From Sisyra terminalis (Eukaryota > Arthropoda > Insecta > Neuroptera > Sisyridae): 64,000 nt of DNA. Position numbers and translations under genes: made by a program. Below the pieces are notes generated by a model. It saw only the letters and a program-made list of their open reading frames with translations, was not told where the DNA came from and searched no databases. The stretch lies in assembly GCA_958496175.1 (NCBI GenBank), contig OY292276.1, positions 10,434,001 to 10,498,000 on the forward strand. The letters run 5' to 3'. This document shows, in pieces, positions 52,035 through 64,000 of this stretch; position 1 is the first letter of the stretch; every line of letters starts with the position of its first letter.

Positions 52035-53486
52035 GTATAATAGTTCAAAGTATTTTCAGTTCTAATATACCAAAAATTATATTGGAAAGAAATGTTATCT
52101 TCTTTAATGAATTGTGTGCAATAAAACGATGATAAGGTTACCAAAAATTTTTGATAAGGACAACGAAAAAAAGTATCAATAATTATTCTCCAAATTGTTT
52201 TTAAGAAAGTTAAAATATTTATCTATGGTACACAAAACTATTGAAGAAAATGTTTACTGCAATAAAGATACATAGCAAATTTTACAGTAAAGGAATCGCC
52301 AGAAGAAATGCAGCTGTGTTTTGATATGGCGGGTAGAAAGTTGATGAGAAGGGATGAAATGTAAGAACAGGACTAAAACCTTGGAAGAATTGCTGAGGAA
52401 ATCCAGCGAAGCTGGAATAAAGAAAATTTGAATATTGCTTCAAAAAAAATATGTTAATTTCCCATTTCTCTTGGATTTGAAAATAAATTTATGAATTTTT
52501 CAACAAAAACGTCTTCGTTTAGATTGATGATTTCCGCTTGAAATTTCTCATATGTATCAATTAAAACTACAAATAGTAATTAAGAAATTAAAAATAAAAG
52601 ACCATGTTACAATGTCATCATGCAAATCGTAGCGACAAACATCAATGCGACAGCAATAATTGCTGTCACTCTATAAGTTTGCATGTGAAGAAGTATCTGA
52701 ACAGAAAAAAAAGCTGCCGTTTTAATATTCCAAATCATTATTCACACCTGAAGAAATTTCCACTCGTTGGTAATTAGATCTAGGAAAACGTTCCAGATGC
52801 ATTTCTAGATGAATTCTTTGCCGTTCACATAATATACATTGCCTAACCGAGCGAATTTAATTCGTTTTGAATATCCAGCACAAAAATTATGTCGAAGACT
52901 ATATCAGTTTTCGTTTTGAAGCTAATTATTTCCACTTAATTTATTACAATAATAATTCTCCATACTTTGTTAGCAGCCACTTTTGTCAAGCCTGGTTTCA
53001 ATCAAGTGCCGTTAGACTTCAGCCAAAACATGACTTCATAAAGTAATATCTTCAAGAAATATTTTCGTCGTTGAAATGAATCGTTGTGTGACTGTGGATT
53101 CAGTTGTTGACAATATTAATAAGGTCTTATCGAAATTACCGACAAGCAAAGTCAAGCTCTGCAACGATAAAATTATCGTATTTATGAAGAAGTCTAGTTT
53201 AAAAATTAAATTGGATAATTAAGGAAATTGTACGTTTTGTGTTGCAAGTAAATACAATGAATTAAATTCTTGTGAGACTATAATTTTGTCTTGACTATAA
53301 TTTTTTCAAGAAACTTTAATAAATGTATATTCATTTCAATGAACAATTGGAGAGAAACTTTTTCGAGTTGGCACAAAAAAATTAACAATTAAAGCTTTGA
53401 GCTTTAAAGGCCTTCCCAATTGGCTGTTAAATGATACAATTGACTTAAAAAAGATTTATAATTCAGTAAACCAATAATTATTATTA
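52035..53486. other. AT-rich DNA, nothing recognised
   Basis: No exon, RNA gene or clear repeat was found. Confidence 0.4.
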
Positions 53487-54346
53487 GAGATGCCACGAAT
53501 AGTGATTTGGCCGAATACCGAATATTCGGTGAGTCTCTTGGTCGAAGTGCCGAATATTCGGGGACACTTAGTACCATTAGCGAGTGAGGTTTAAAGTTTA
53601 AACCTACTTTATAATTTATAATTTATGAGGAAAAGCGAAATTGTTTGCTATCAAAAAACGCTGGAAAACTTGTTTTCATTCATCATAACTTACCACTGAT
53701 AGATTTTAAGTATTAATATGCTATAGTAAAATAAATTTATAAGTTCAAAGCTATTGTTGAAATAAAAGCCTTTCTGAGTAATATTATGCATTTTTCCCTA
53801 ATTTACTGTTCGGTGTGAATAGTCGAACACCGAATAGTTTTCGAATATTAGTTTCATTTATAATTTTTATTCATCACAACATATCACAGATTGATTTTTA
53901 TTTTGTAATAAGTGTAGAAATTTATGATTTAAATAAATATTAAGAAGATCGGAAAGTAATGTCATTACTAAACCTATCGACATTCAATTACCCTTTATCG
54001 GGTTAAAAGTAATTTCAAAGTCGTACCAAAAGACATTTTTTGATTAGCGTGACTAATTAATTCACGAAATATTAAAAATATTTATTATTCCAAGCTCTAT
54101 ACTGAAATGGTTAAATAAATTTCCAAAGGAATACATATTCGGTATTATATGCTTCGAAATTAAAGCTTGTATAAAAAATTTGTCTCTTAATTTTATGTTA
54201 AGAAAATTACATTGCTTTTCGACTCCTTATATATATATTTTTGAGTAAAATATACTTTTTTTGGTGATTTGGTATTCGGTATTCGGCCGAATAGTAAGCA
54301 ATATTCGGCCGAATACCGAATAGTGGCCGAATATTCGTGGCATCTC
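53487..54346. mobile_element. 860 bp inverted-repeat element rich in CGAATATTCGG motifs
   Basis: GAGATGCCACGAATA at 53487 is inverted exactly at the right end (54332-54346). Just inside, both ends carry clusters of CCGAATACCGAATATTCGG and ATTCGGCCGAAT palindromes. The interior is AT-rich without an ORF. No target duplication is convincing. It looks like a hAT-type non-autonomous element. Confidence 0.7.
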
Positions 54347-54385
54347 AAATCTTTATATATGTAACTAAATTTCGAAACTACAAAT

Positions 54386-54603
54386 AGTGTGTATACAATA
54401 TATAGGATATATTGCGGTCCAATTTATGTAGTATAATTTAATATAAAAAAATCATACCATAAACATAAATTTGATAGGAAGTTCAAACAAAAATATTTGT
54501 GACTTACTGTTAAGATACGTATTTCGATTGCCAAGCAATCTTCCTCAGTGGTCATCAAGTAGTTTGGATCACTCCGTAACTGCTTTGTGATGATTCACGA
54601 ATC
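54386..54603. mobile_element. Foldback element family of 11787, copy 3 (half element)
   Basis: Only the left half is present: GTGTGTATACAATATATAGG through CGATTGCCAAGCAATCTTCC to GTGATGATTCACGAA. The mirrored right half is missing, so it is truncated or solo. Confidence 0.65.
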
Positions 54604-54805
54604 TTATATTGATTATACAAACAATAGATCATAGGCACATTTTTTTATCGGTAAAGTACATGATCAAAGTGAGGAAAAACCAATTTTTGGTTCCGAGAAA
54701 CATATATTTTGGAAAAAAAATTTTTTTAATATTAATTTGCAAGTAAGGGTCTGAAAACGATAAGTGTGCATATGGGTCTCCTGTGACGTAACAGTTCATT
54801 TATTG
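54604..54805. repeat. Dispersed repeat shared with 13950-14180
   Basis: Diverged relative of the repeat in FAAH intron 2 (GGGTCTGAAAACGATAAGTG, TCTCCTGTGACGTAACAGTTC). It directly abuts the truncated foldback copy. Confidence 0.45.
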
Positions 54806-57559
54806 AAGACAAATAGATAAATTTATAGAAAACTTTGACTACTCAAAAATATATTAGCATTTTTTTATCTGAATTTACTGAGTAAATTTCCCAAGCGAAT
54901 TCCTCAAAAAATTTCCGCTAAAAGTGATACTTTTAATTATAGTTTCAATCAAGAAATATTTTTTTCTTCGTATTTTTCAGCAACACCTACCCGAAATTAG
55001 TTTCGATTTCTTTCAATATCCGATAAAATCTTGATTGACCAAAACGACTCAAGACTTTGCGCTCCACTCAAAAAATACCTTTAGTATATCTTAATTTCAT
55101 TGACTTTGTGCAGTGATTAAGATTGCGATAAGCCGCTTAATGACGTTGGCAAATACATCCACCGAACAATCTTCAATCAGCACGTGGTGGTACTATAAAG
55201 CCAGACCGGTTATTAAACTTAATATTTGTATCTTTAAATCTGACAATTTTTCTTCGCAACATTTGCTCATTTCCAATTCAAATAATTACTTCAACACAGC
55301 CACATAACATATAGGTACACCAGACAATTGAACTGAAAGCTATCTATTACATTGCGGAAAATAATTAATTTTCAATCCCTTTTAATTATTTTTAACGAAC
55401 AATTTTTGCTATTGAAGTATTGATTTTTTTTGTGGTAAGTAATATTAAAATGCTTTGTTTTTCTTGATTTAACCATTTTTTTTTCCGAGTTTAAAACAAT
55501 AAATTTAATTTTCTTTTCAAGGCTATAAATTGTATTTTTTTTTTTCGTTAATTAAATTGTTGGTTTATTAAGGTTTTAAGTAAACGGAATTGCAAGATAT
55601 TTGATTGTTTGATAAAATTTTTACGTCACCTTTTTCTTCGGGTGGGTGTTTTATCATATAGAGATATACGGGTAAACGTAAATTATTTGCTTTTAATGAA
55701 ATAAATCAACTTAATTAAATGTTGTCTTGTCTAATTTTAAATTAGTAGCTCCATAAGAAAAGAAAACAGTTAATGATGTTGAAATTTTGTATAAATTTTA
55801 ATTAATATTCATATAAACATTTGTTTGTTTGTTTTTTTTTTTTTAATTCGATGTCATTAACTTGTGCCGTATGAGTCGAAACTTAACGAATTTTAATTAA
55901 AACAGCTTGAGATTTTTGTCAAAAGATTCCCTACAAAATTTTTGGTTTCTTCGAAGTGAATTCAGTGGGAGGTTTAGATATGACAGGATATTATTAATTT
56001 GTCAACTAATTGCAACTTGGACATCCTCATTATTAATAAAATGCATTATGATTCGCATTATATGCACTTCCGAGCTCATCCAAAGATTATCGAAAGATCA
56101 ATTAAGCAGTGGTAGTTTTGTTGGAGCAATATTTCAATTTAAATAATGAAGCCAAAGAAACTTTTGCACATATGTCGTGGGATCAAATATCGATCCATAA
56201 ACGTACAAACCGATCAACTCGAAGTTGAGCTGGTCACATATCGGTTTCGAATCAACTTTATAAGACTTCATCTCATCCTGACACCACGGAAACAGCCCTT
56301 CGAAATCTTGATCAAAAATAAACCCTTATATTCAATTTCCAATGTCTTTAATCATCGATTAATTGACTGACTACACTCGAAAGAATGCCAAAGGAAAAGC
56401 CATTGTCGACTAGGAAATAAGTCTTGAAAAAAATATTTTCAACTAACATGTTTTGTTCATTTTGGAGAAATCGGTTTTGGTGTTTTATTTGAGTAAATGC
56501 CTAACTTTTGACCTTATAATTTTCTAAAATACATATTTGTTGAAGAAGAAGAAAAGTCTCCATCAATCGCATGTCGTCGTAAAATGTTCGAATAATTTGG
56601 CCATTGAGTGTTGGATGATTTGAGGTAGAATTTCGTTGAATAAACAGTTAAATTGATTTGGACGTTTTCATTTGCATTTGACATACTCTTGGGTATGTCA
56701 ATAACGTCATATAGGCATCAATTGGTAAATGAATAATTTTTGAATCAATTGAGAAAATAACTGTGACAAATCGAAGAAAAACTTTCGATCAAATGTTAGT
56801 TTTACGTACAAAAGATTTGGGCTATTTAAATGGATAAGATTGTAAATTGGTATCCAGCCATTTATTAAAGTAAAACTTTTAACTAAGATCATATCTTTTT
56901 TTTAAGTATTTGAGATGAGGAAATTTGCTTTAGTATTTCAAGAGTTCAAGACTAAATGATAATGTTGATTTATTTAATCGAAATAATGTCAAAAATTGAC
57001 TAAAAATTAAACTTGAATTTTCCAATTCTTAAATGAAAAAAGGTCAATCATTTTCCCTATTTTTCAGTCTAGTGAATATTTTTATATTTGCTTCTATTTT
57101 ATAACGATTTTTAGCTATTTGTCAAAATGTAAAGTAGAATTCCATAGTACTTTTTCTGGTCTACAGAACAGTGCTATTGGTCTTTTTAAGTAATTTAATT
57201 TTATATTACTTTTGAGGCTCAAAAAGGGAATGTCCAATAGGTAAAAAGCAAGATTTTCAATACCAAGTCTTCTTCACTTTTCATTGAGGTCGTATACGAA
57301 GAAGGTATTATAGGCAAATCTAAAGCACAAAAAGGGTTTGCAACGTTCGAAAATGACGATTTTGGACAAGGAAAAAAATCATTAATGAAGCCTTAAAACT
57401 TTTAAGTATATTTCAAGAACTGATATTTGCTTTTTTGACCTGAATCCTTTGCCTTCTTTGCATGTCTCTAGTTGAAAATATATTTCTTAAGATCATGAAG
57501 TTATACTGGGAAAAGTAAAACTAAGAGTTTCCGTTCTTCTTCTGTATACAGGGGATTTT
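54806..57559. other. AT-rich DNA, no gene recognised
   Basis: Two adjacent + strand frames (55907-56146 and 56146-56370) lie in slightly more GC-balanced DNA around 55900-56400, but the first lacks an ATG and neither shows a family. They may be decayed transposon sequence. Nothing else is seen. Confidence 0.35.
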
Positions 57560-57790
57560 TTCTAAAAGTGCATTAGGGCAGTGCTCTATAAGAATTGTTG
57601 TTTCCCAGCTTTGTTTCTAGTACCAAGGCTGGAATGTCAAATAGTACGTGGGAAGTAGTTTCCTTTCCCTTGCAGCATAACCAGCATGCCCTTGACTCCG
57701 TCTTTTTCCCTATAGTTTGAAGATACTTTTTTAAAATGAAATCTCCCGTTAATAGACCTACCCGCATTTTGGTACCTTCAGAATTATCTT
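57560..57790 (-). pseudogene. Non-LTR retrotransposon fragment (RNase H/zinc-knuckle tail)
   Basis: On the - strand MRVGLLTGDFILKKYLQTIG, then CWLCCKGKETTSHVLFDIPAL fragments. These match the jockey-type C-terminal pattern 'LLTGH..L..HL..IG' followed by 'C..C...EET..H.L..CP'. Only about 65 codons remain. Confidence 0.65.
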
Positions 57791-58014
57791 AGATTCTCGT
57801 AAGTTTCCTGGTAGAATTTCACATGTTAAGCTATAAAAGTTATAACGAAATAATATGCTAACAATATGCAAACCTTTCTAATTTATCAACTTAGTTCGAA
57901 TTGAAAAACGATCAATTATTTCTGAAAATCCAAAAGTTAACACCCATATTCAAAAGTCGAGCTTTAAAAAAAATATTCAAAATCTTAATACAAGTCGTAA
58001 AACTTTGTCGTTAT

Positions 58015-58508
58015 ATCAAAATAAGATTTTTTCCGCTCACTTTTAGTTATACTGTGTATACAATATCTAGGATATACTGCGGTCCAATTTATGAAGTAAA
58101 ATTTAATGTAATAATATATAAAAATCATACCATACACATAAATTTGAAGAGAAGTTGAAACAAAAATATTCGTGACGTATTGCCCAGATACGTATTTCGA
58201 TTGCCAAGCAATCTTCCTCAGTGGTCATCAAGTAGTTTGGATCACTCCGTAACTACTTACGTAACAAGATTCACCAAAATGAATCATTGTGAATCATCAC
58301 AAAGCAGTTACGGAGTGATCCAAACTACTTGATGACCACTGAGGAAGATTGCTTGGCAATCGAAATACATATCTGGACAGTAAGTCACAAATATTTTTGT
58401 TTGAACTTCTACAAATTTATGTTTATGCTATGATTTTTATATATTATTATATTAAATTATACTAAATAAATGGGACCACAATATATTCTTTATATTGTAT
58501 ACACAATT
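58015..58508. mobile_element. Foldback element family of 11787, copy 4 (full palindrome)
   Basis: TCAAAATAAGATTTTTTCCG starts the element as at 11787. TGTGTATACAATATCTAGGA near 58053 pairs with the right end near 58505. Arms of about 200 bp meet near 58275, with ATTGCCAAGCAATCTTCCTC against its complement. It is the best-preserved hairpin of this family. Confidence 0.75.
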
Positions 58509-61500
58509 TTCCTAATATGGTTTTAAACTAAAACTACATTTCATGCAACATTAACTGTTTTTAAAATTTCCCGGAATTCCGCATCCATTTAAACACAAAC
58601 ATTACCTTGATCCTCTCGTAACCATAGACCAGATTTATTTACCCATAAAATTAATCAAAGTCAAACTTCTAAAGAAAATCATAACATCTATTTTCTATTT
58701 CAGACTCCATACTCTTTACATGAAACATTTCTTAATGTTCATATTTGCATCTTTAAAGCAACGTCTACAAAACATTAATATTAACGACTTTCATTATTGC
58801 AAAGCTTACAAAATCCACTGCGGACAAAAAAAAAAACGCAGACAAAATTTAACGACTTATGCAGCATGTTTTTTTGCACAAAAGACTTTTTCCTTAAGAC
58901 CAACGGTTTAAACGCAAATAAATGTCTCATCATTATCCTATTCATATGGTAAAGTTCAAAGTCATAAACCGTCTTTTCCGTTCTTTTCAACTCCACCTAC
59001 GATTTCCATTAAAGATGGCTCAAAACAAGAATGATTAGAACTGTCATTTGATTAATTCAATGAGTCAAGAAATTTTGAAATTATTGGAAGAAAAAAAAAA
59101 CATTATTTTTGATGTAAAAACGTAATATAAAATCAACCGTAACGTATTATTTCCATTACAACTTCATTTCCTCAAGAGACAACCGTTAAAATGTATTGTG
59201 TAGTAATTAAATGTTAATATTGGTCATGATAAATATATACATTTATAAATGACTTTTTTTAAGACGTTACCGATGTTGACTTTACGATTTCCTTTCAAGG
59301 AAATGTGGGTTAAACATAAGTTATGATAGGATAGATAAATATATGAATCCACCATTTCTTCATAAAACACGATAGTTTTAAAAATTGAAAAAAATCATAA
59401 ACCGTAAAAGATTTCCATTATGATTGAACCAAACGTAAAAAATCACTATAATCCATGATTTGCGTAATATAATTTGCAGATGCAAAATTGCAACCGAATA
59501 AAACGTTTTCTTTTGTATTCTCCAGGTAATTTCCATACAAATCATATATTACAATGCGATACTGTGTTATTTTCCAACTTGATTTCAAGAAGCGTCAGGA
59601 AGTCAGAAACCTGCATCCCAGTATAAATATAATAAAAAAAAATGCATTTCTTTATGTTTACAATTGGATTTTCAACTTATTGAGATTTAAGTTTGGAGAT
59701 TTGCTTTTTTAAGTGGAGGCGTGAAATGGGTCGAAATAAATCATTAATTTCAACACGAAAGGTAATTAATTGAATTTAATGACTTTTCTCATTTTGGATT
59801 TTAAAAATGATATTAAGATATCAGTGGATATATTGTGTGGAAGATTTTCAAGCCCTCGGACCAAATATGTAGGCGATGTGATTGTTTGAAGAGTATATAT
59901 TATTTATTCTTTTGAAAAATGATGTAATGTTAAGCCTATTTTATGCCACCAAGCCCATGAAATAGCATCCGCCTGCAAAACATATTGACAATTTCCTTTT
60001 GTTATTGTATGATTTCCTAAACGAGTAACTACGTTTGTAATTGCGTATAAATATTATCAGAGTCAGTGAAGTATTTCCCGATGAAATTTAAAAAAAATAT
60101 ATATAAACGATAACTGTATTAAATTGGCTAGCGTTAAACCGCTAAGAAAAATGGGTCACTAGTGTATATGAGTTTATGATAAAAAGTTTAAATTTATTCC
60201 TTTTTTTTTAATCATTTAAAAAGGTTAAAAACTTTTTGAGATTTACAACGGTTTTCAACCGATTATCCATTTCTAGACCGAAGTTGAAAAGATTTGAAAT
60301 CCTTTCGCCTATATTTCCTGAACGTATTCCTTAAATATTTTAAGAGCTACTTTTGCAATGTTTTACTTGATACCTATAAGAAAAAATTGCAATTGTCTTC
60401 CTCGAGTTGCGTTAATTAGCAGTTTTCGGCAAAAAAAAATTTTTTGTACAGATTTTATTTTAGTTCACAAGATTTCCTCCAGAGGAGCCAATTTTTAAGT
60501 CCTTAAATTGTTCGAATAAATAAATTCGAATGCTGATTATATACAGTTCCAATTGTATTGCAAAGGATTCGCGATTTTTGGGGAACTTTTTCAGTGTTAT
60601 ATTCTAAAAAGATTATTGAGGCAAGGACTCTGAAGAGTTTAACGCTTAAGCCTTAACGTAGTGACTCATAAACTGGAGTACTTTTCGGAGTACTTTCATC
60701 CCTGGGTGAGTCGAAAGTTATTTTTGTGGGTATGAGAGAAACCCCAAGCAATATAAATTTTGAAATTTTTGATTATAAATTTCAAAAAATTCCGAAAAAA
60801 AAAATTTCTCAACTACTAAAAAAACCAAAAACATTTTTCAACCTATTTTAAGATTCAAAAATATCCATAGATCCAAAAATGATCCCTATATCAAAGGGAA
60901 ACTTATACTATTGTGATTTGGTAGCTTAAAGTTTAAAATTTTTAATTTTTCTATGTAAATTTTAAGGATTTTTTTTAAAGTCTTTAACTTATTGCCGAAT
61001 TGACTTTCCACTTTGGCTAATATCTTAGTCAGATTCACTTGCCACCTGTTGGGGATTTCATCCCGTGGTGGTCTTATTTAAAAAGGATTTTCTTATTTAA
61101 AAAGATAAAATTTATTAAGATTTGCACCCGAGTCGCTTATATACTGAATTTTCAATCTTCAGCTAGCATTTCTTTACTATAGATTTTATTGTAGTTCAAG
61201 AGATTTTCCCCGGAGGGGTTAATTGTTTGTGTAAGTCTTAAAAATGTGCATATAAACAAAAAAATTTTGATGTAAACAATTCGAAATAGATAGTATTGGA
61301 TTCGGGATTATTGGGAACATTTCTTTGTACTTCATTCTAGGTTTATTGAGGTCTGGACTATGAATAATTTGAAGCTTAAGCCCTAAGGAAACATTAAAAA
61401 GTTAGAATTATTCAAAATTTTCAAAAGTGCAGGCCATATTGTATTTCAATCATATAATATTTAAATCCTAAAAATTCCAAAAATGTTTCGTTTATTCGCA

Positions 61501-64000
61501 AGTTACGTAATCTTCGACTTAAATATCTACAGCTTATGTCAGCCGTCGGGGAACCGGGGTAAATTACCCCAAATGGGGTAAAAATTTAATTTTATTGGGT
61601 AATAGAGAAATTTTTATAATATTTCTATTGCTATTTCATAAACGTGTATGTAAAAGTAAAATAATTCAATAAATAATTTTTATTTCAAATTTACATTGAT
61701 TGTTTCTTTAAAATGGGGGGAGGACTTACGCAAAAATACTTTGGGGTAATGATTAAGAAAGTTTCCCGACCGCTGGCTTACGTAGATCTTCTGATATTTT
61801 CAATAATTCTAAGCTTGTGAAACTTTAAAACGGAGTTTTTCCGATTTTTTGGTTTGATTTTCAATTTTTGAAATCTTCTTAATTAAAATAAAAAATGGCT
61901 AATATAAAACAATTAGGAAAGGTATGGAAAAAAGACTCAGCAAAAATGGTTAAGAAATTTTTGATTTTTGGGATTTTAGGAAATTTGAATTAGTGAAAGG
62001 ATTCTTAATGCATAAACAATAACTACTGTGAATTTGATATTGAATATTTGATATTTTCAATTTTTAAATTTTCAACAAAAATTTTTGATTTGAATAGGTG
62101 GAAGGTATATAATTATAGGGGAAACTATTTTCAACAATTAAATTTTTTCCTCAAAAAATTAAATACTAAAGTAACTTCTGTTGTTCAAACATGAGAAATT
62201 TGCTAGAAAATATTTCCATGAATATAATTTTAAGTAGAAAACTTTCGACAATGCTGTTTCTTTTTTGAGAAACTTTTGCTACCATTTGTAGATACTTTGT
62301 AAATTTTTCTCGTAAAATCCAAAAAAATCAACTCAAATTTGACACTATATGGTATCAATATACGTTACCTAAAATTTAAATTTTTTAACAACCGTTTTAA
62401 ACCATTTTTTTTTTTTATTTTCGACTAAAACATTTACCTATTAGGAAGCCAAAAATCATAACTAAAACACAGATCTCCAAAAAAAATTCTTCTCATGAGA
62501 ATCTACTAAATTTTTGCATCACAAAAGTCAATAAAGTTTACAACCTTCCCCATATTATAACTGTTATAAATTTCGCGTACAGCATTTAGGTATATTGTTA
62601 AACACGATCGGGCATATTAAAAATAATTTTCAAAAAAAAATAAAAATAAAACATTAACCATTTAAAGTATTATTGCTTTATGACTTTTCCGTTACGACAA
62701 AAAATTTATTTTCCTTATCACAATCCATAAAAAGATGATTCAAAACGCCGTAAAGATAAAATCATTAGCCCAAAACGAGGCATAATAAAATTATGACTAG
62801 AGTTATAAACCAATGATGCTCCTCATTATGTAAATGAGTAAAAAACGCCATTCTTGAGTTTGCAAAAGAAAAATTTTTGTTTTTCATATTTGGATGAAAT
62901 CGAGGAAAATTGCTTCATTAGATATCAAGCGACTAATTCGTATTTGGAGCGTTTTTGTTGAATCTTTTTCATTTATTTGCCGTTTGTGATTGGATTCTTC
63001 AACAATGAAGTTTTTGTTCAGAACTAAGTCCACAGTAAATTATAAAATAATCACAAAATAAATGATTGTTTGATACACAATTTCCGGCCAGCCAAAACTG
63101 TTGCTCGATCTAATGTCATCTTTTGTCGTTTTGTTTCAAATTTCTTCATTACTTGACCACTTTTGTTTGTTTTTTTTGTTAATTCTTGCAATGGCTGACA
63201 ATTATAATGTGGATGGATGAGATCAAAAGATGATCTTCAGTCTCATATACCTAATATACAATCATAATCATGCGAATTAGAAAGTTAATTTAATAATGCG
63301 GAATATAAGCCGACGACCTTCTCACTACATATTACAAAATCACATCATCTTTAAAATGTAATTTATTCTAAGATATGCAGATAGAGAAAAGCGAAAAAGT
63401 TGCCAAGCCAATAAGCTACAGGTGAAGATAATTATATTTTTCATTATACTCAATACTCATTTATCAAAACGACTCGACGCATGAATAGATCGGTACAAAA
63501 CATATTCAAGTTGACACCAAAAGAAAAGAAAAATGTACCCATTTTCTTAGTTTCAGACAAAAAAAAAATTATTCAAATTCCAAATCCGTTAGAACCACAC
63601 ATTTTCAATAATTATTCAAATAAATATGTTTGAATTGTTCAATCAATCGATAAATTCCGATTGTTCATCATCGATATTGTGGTCAGTGTTGTTTTTTTTT
63701 CTCGTCGAAAGATTAGCTAATCTCAACGAACATTGTCTTATATATATTTTATAATATTATTCATCGCTCTCCGTATGGTGCAATTCAATATCCAGCCTGG
63801 AGCCGTTTCTTCTTTTTTCTACCACTCCATCTATAGTGCTTAAAAAATGGTGGGTTTGATGGTAATTATCATATTTATCATACTTTAACATGTGATTTTA
63901 TTAGCGTTTACATAGTTGAAAAATGTTTTCCTAATAATTTTTCTACAATATAATTATTTATTTGTGTTCGAAATCTGGCCAGTTAGCCAGCAGATTTATT
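58509..64000. other. AT-rich DNA, no gene recognised
   Basis: Apart from a diverged direct repeat (60431-60660 and 61160-61395) I found no exon, RNA gene or transposon. Short open frames near 58720-58996 are A/T-run driven on both strands. Confidence 0.4.
60431..61395 (+). repeat. Diverged direct repeat, about 230 bp, 730 bp apart
   Basis: 60431-60660 and 61160-61395 share the order AGATTTTATT(T/G)TAGTTCA, AAGATTTCCTCC/GAGATTTTCCCC, GAGG(A/G)G, ATTGAGGCAAGGACT/ATTGAGGTCTGGACT and CTTAAGCCTTAA/CTTAAGCCCTAA. Similarity is moderate and the class is unknown. Confidence 0.45.

Noticed and set aside
44248..64000. Missing CLCA N-terminal exon (signal peptide, NGY...VAI block)
   Set aside because: I looked on the - strand for the conserved NGY codons and saw no convincing candidate; it may be outside the window.
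1..64000. CRISPR arrays, bacterial operons, plasmid or phage modules
   Set aside because: There are no spaced identical direct repeats of that kind and no prokaryotic gene layout; genes have GT-AG introns and the DNA is clearly an animal nuclear genome.

Overview
The window is about 64 kb of AT-rich, intron-bearing nuclear DNA from an insect. Three lines of evidence say so: a transmembrane class-1 semaphorin (Sema1a type) without an Ig domain, GT-AG introns (some only 56-76 bp), and dense short inverted-repeat transposons. The order of insect cannot be fixed from the sequence; a beetle or a fly-like insect would both fit.

Layout. (1) 1-25,350: the 3' two thirds of a Sema1a gene on the + strand, entering from the left edge. 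Ten coding exons are visible (3067-25347) and encode 688 residues up to the usual C-terminus. A 17.5 kb intron (3176-20704) holds a complete FAAH2-like amidase gene on the opposite strand (8715-16642, nine exons, 536 aa with an intact Lys-Ser-Ser triad). The other Sema1a intron sequence carries many MITEs, several with exact target-site duplications. After the Sema1a UGA the reading frame stays open for 60 GC-rich codons behind a GC hairpin, so this is a stop-codon readthrough candidate. (2) 25,531-30,984: AT-rich DNA without recognisable genes. (3) 30,985-38,750: a giant palindrome with two 3.87 kb arms around a 20 bp spacer. The arms stay in register over their full length. Each arm contains diverged repeat units with tRNA-like heads followed by intron-like GT-AG segments. 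(4) 40,083-43,922: the last six recognised exons of a CLCA-type gene on the - strand (1,174 residues, N-terminus not found). Both its zinc-protease HExxH and its vWA MIDAS motif are substituted. (5) 44,176-44,247: tRNA-Gln(CTG), - strand. (6) 44,248-64,000: gene-poor DNA with decayed non-LTR retrotransposon pieces, a tandem duplication, nested MITEs and one small cysteine-rich ORF (49828-50001).

The genes have unrelated roles: axon guidance, lipid amide hydrolysis, a CLCA-like surface protein and a tRNA. There is no operon-like logic. The unusual content is structural: the palindrome, the readthrough candidate, the pseudoenzyme CLCA, and a set of MITE families whose target duplications (TA, 4, 8, 9 and 12 bp) can be read directly. 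All exon limits were set by eye from GT-AG signals, phase continuity and family conservation; none is backed by transcripts.
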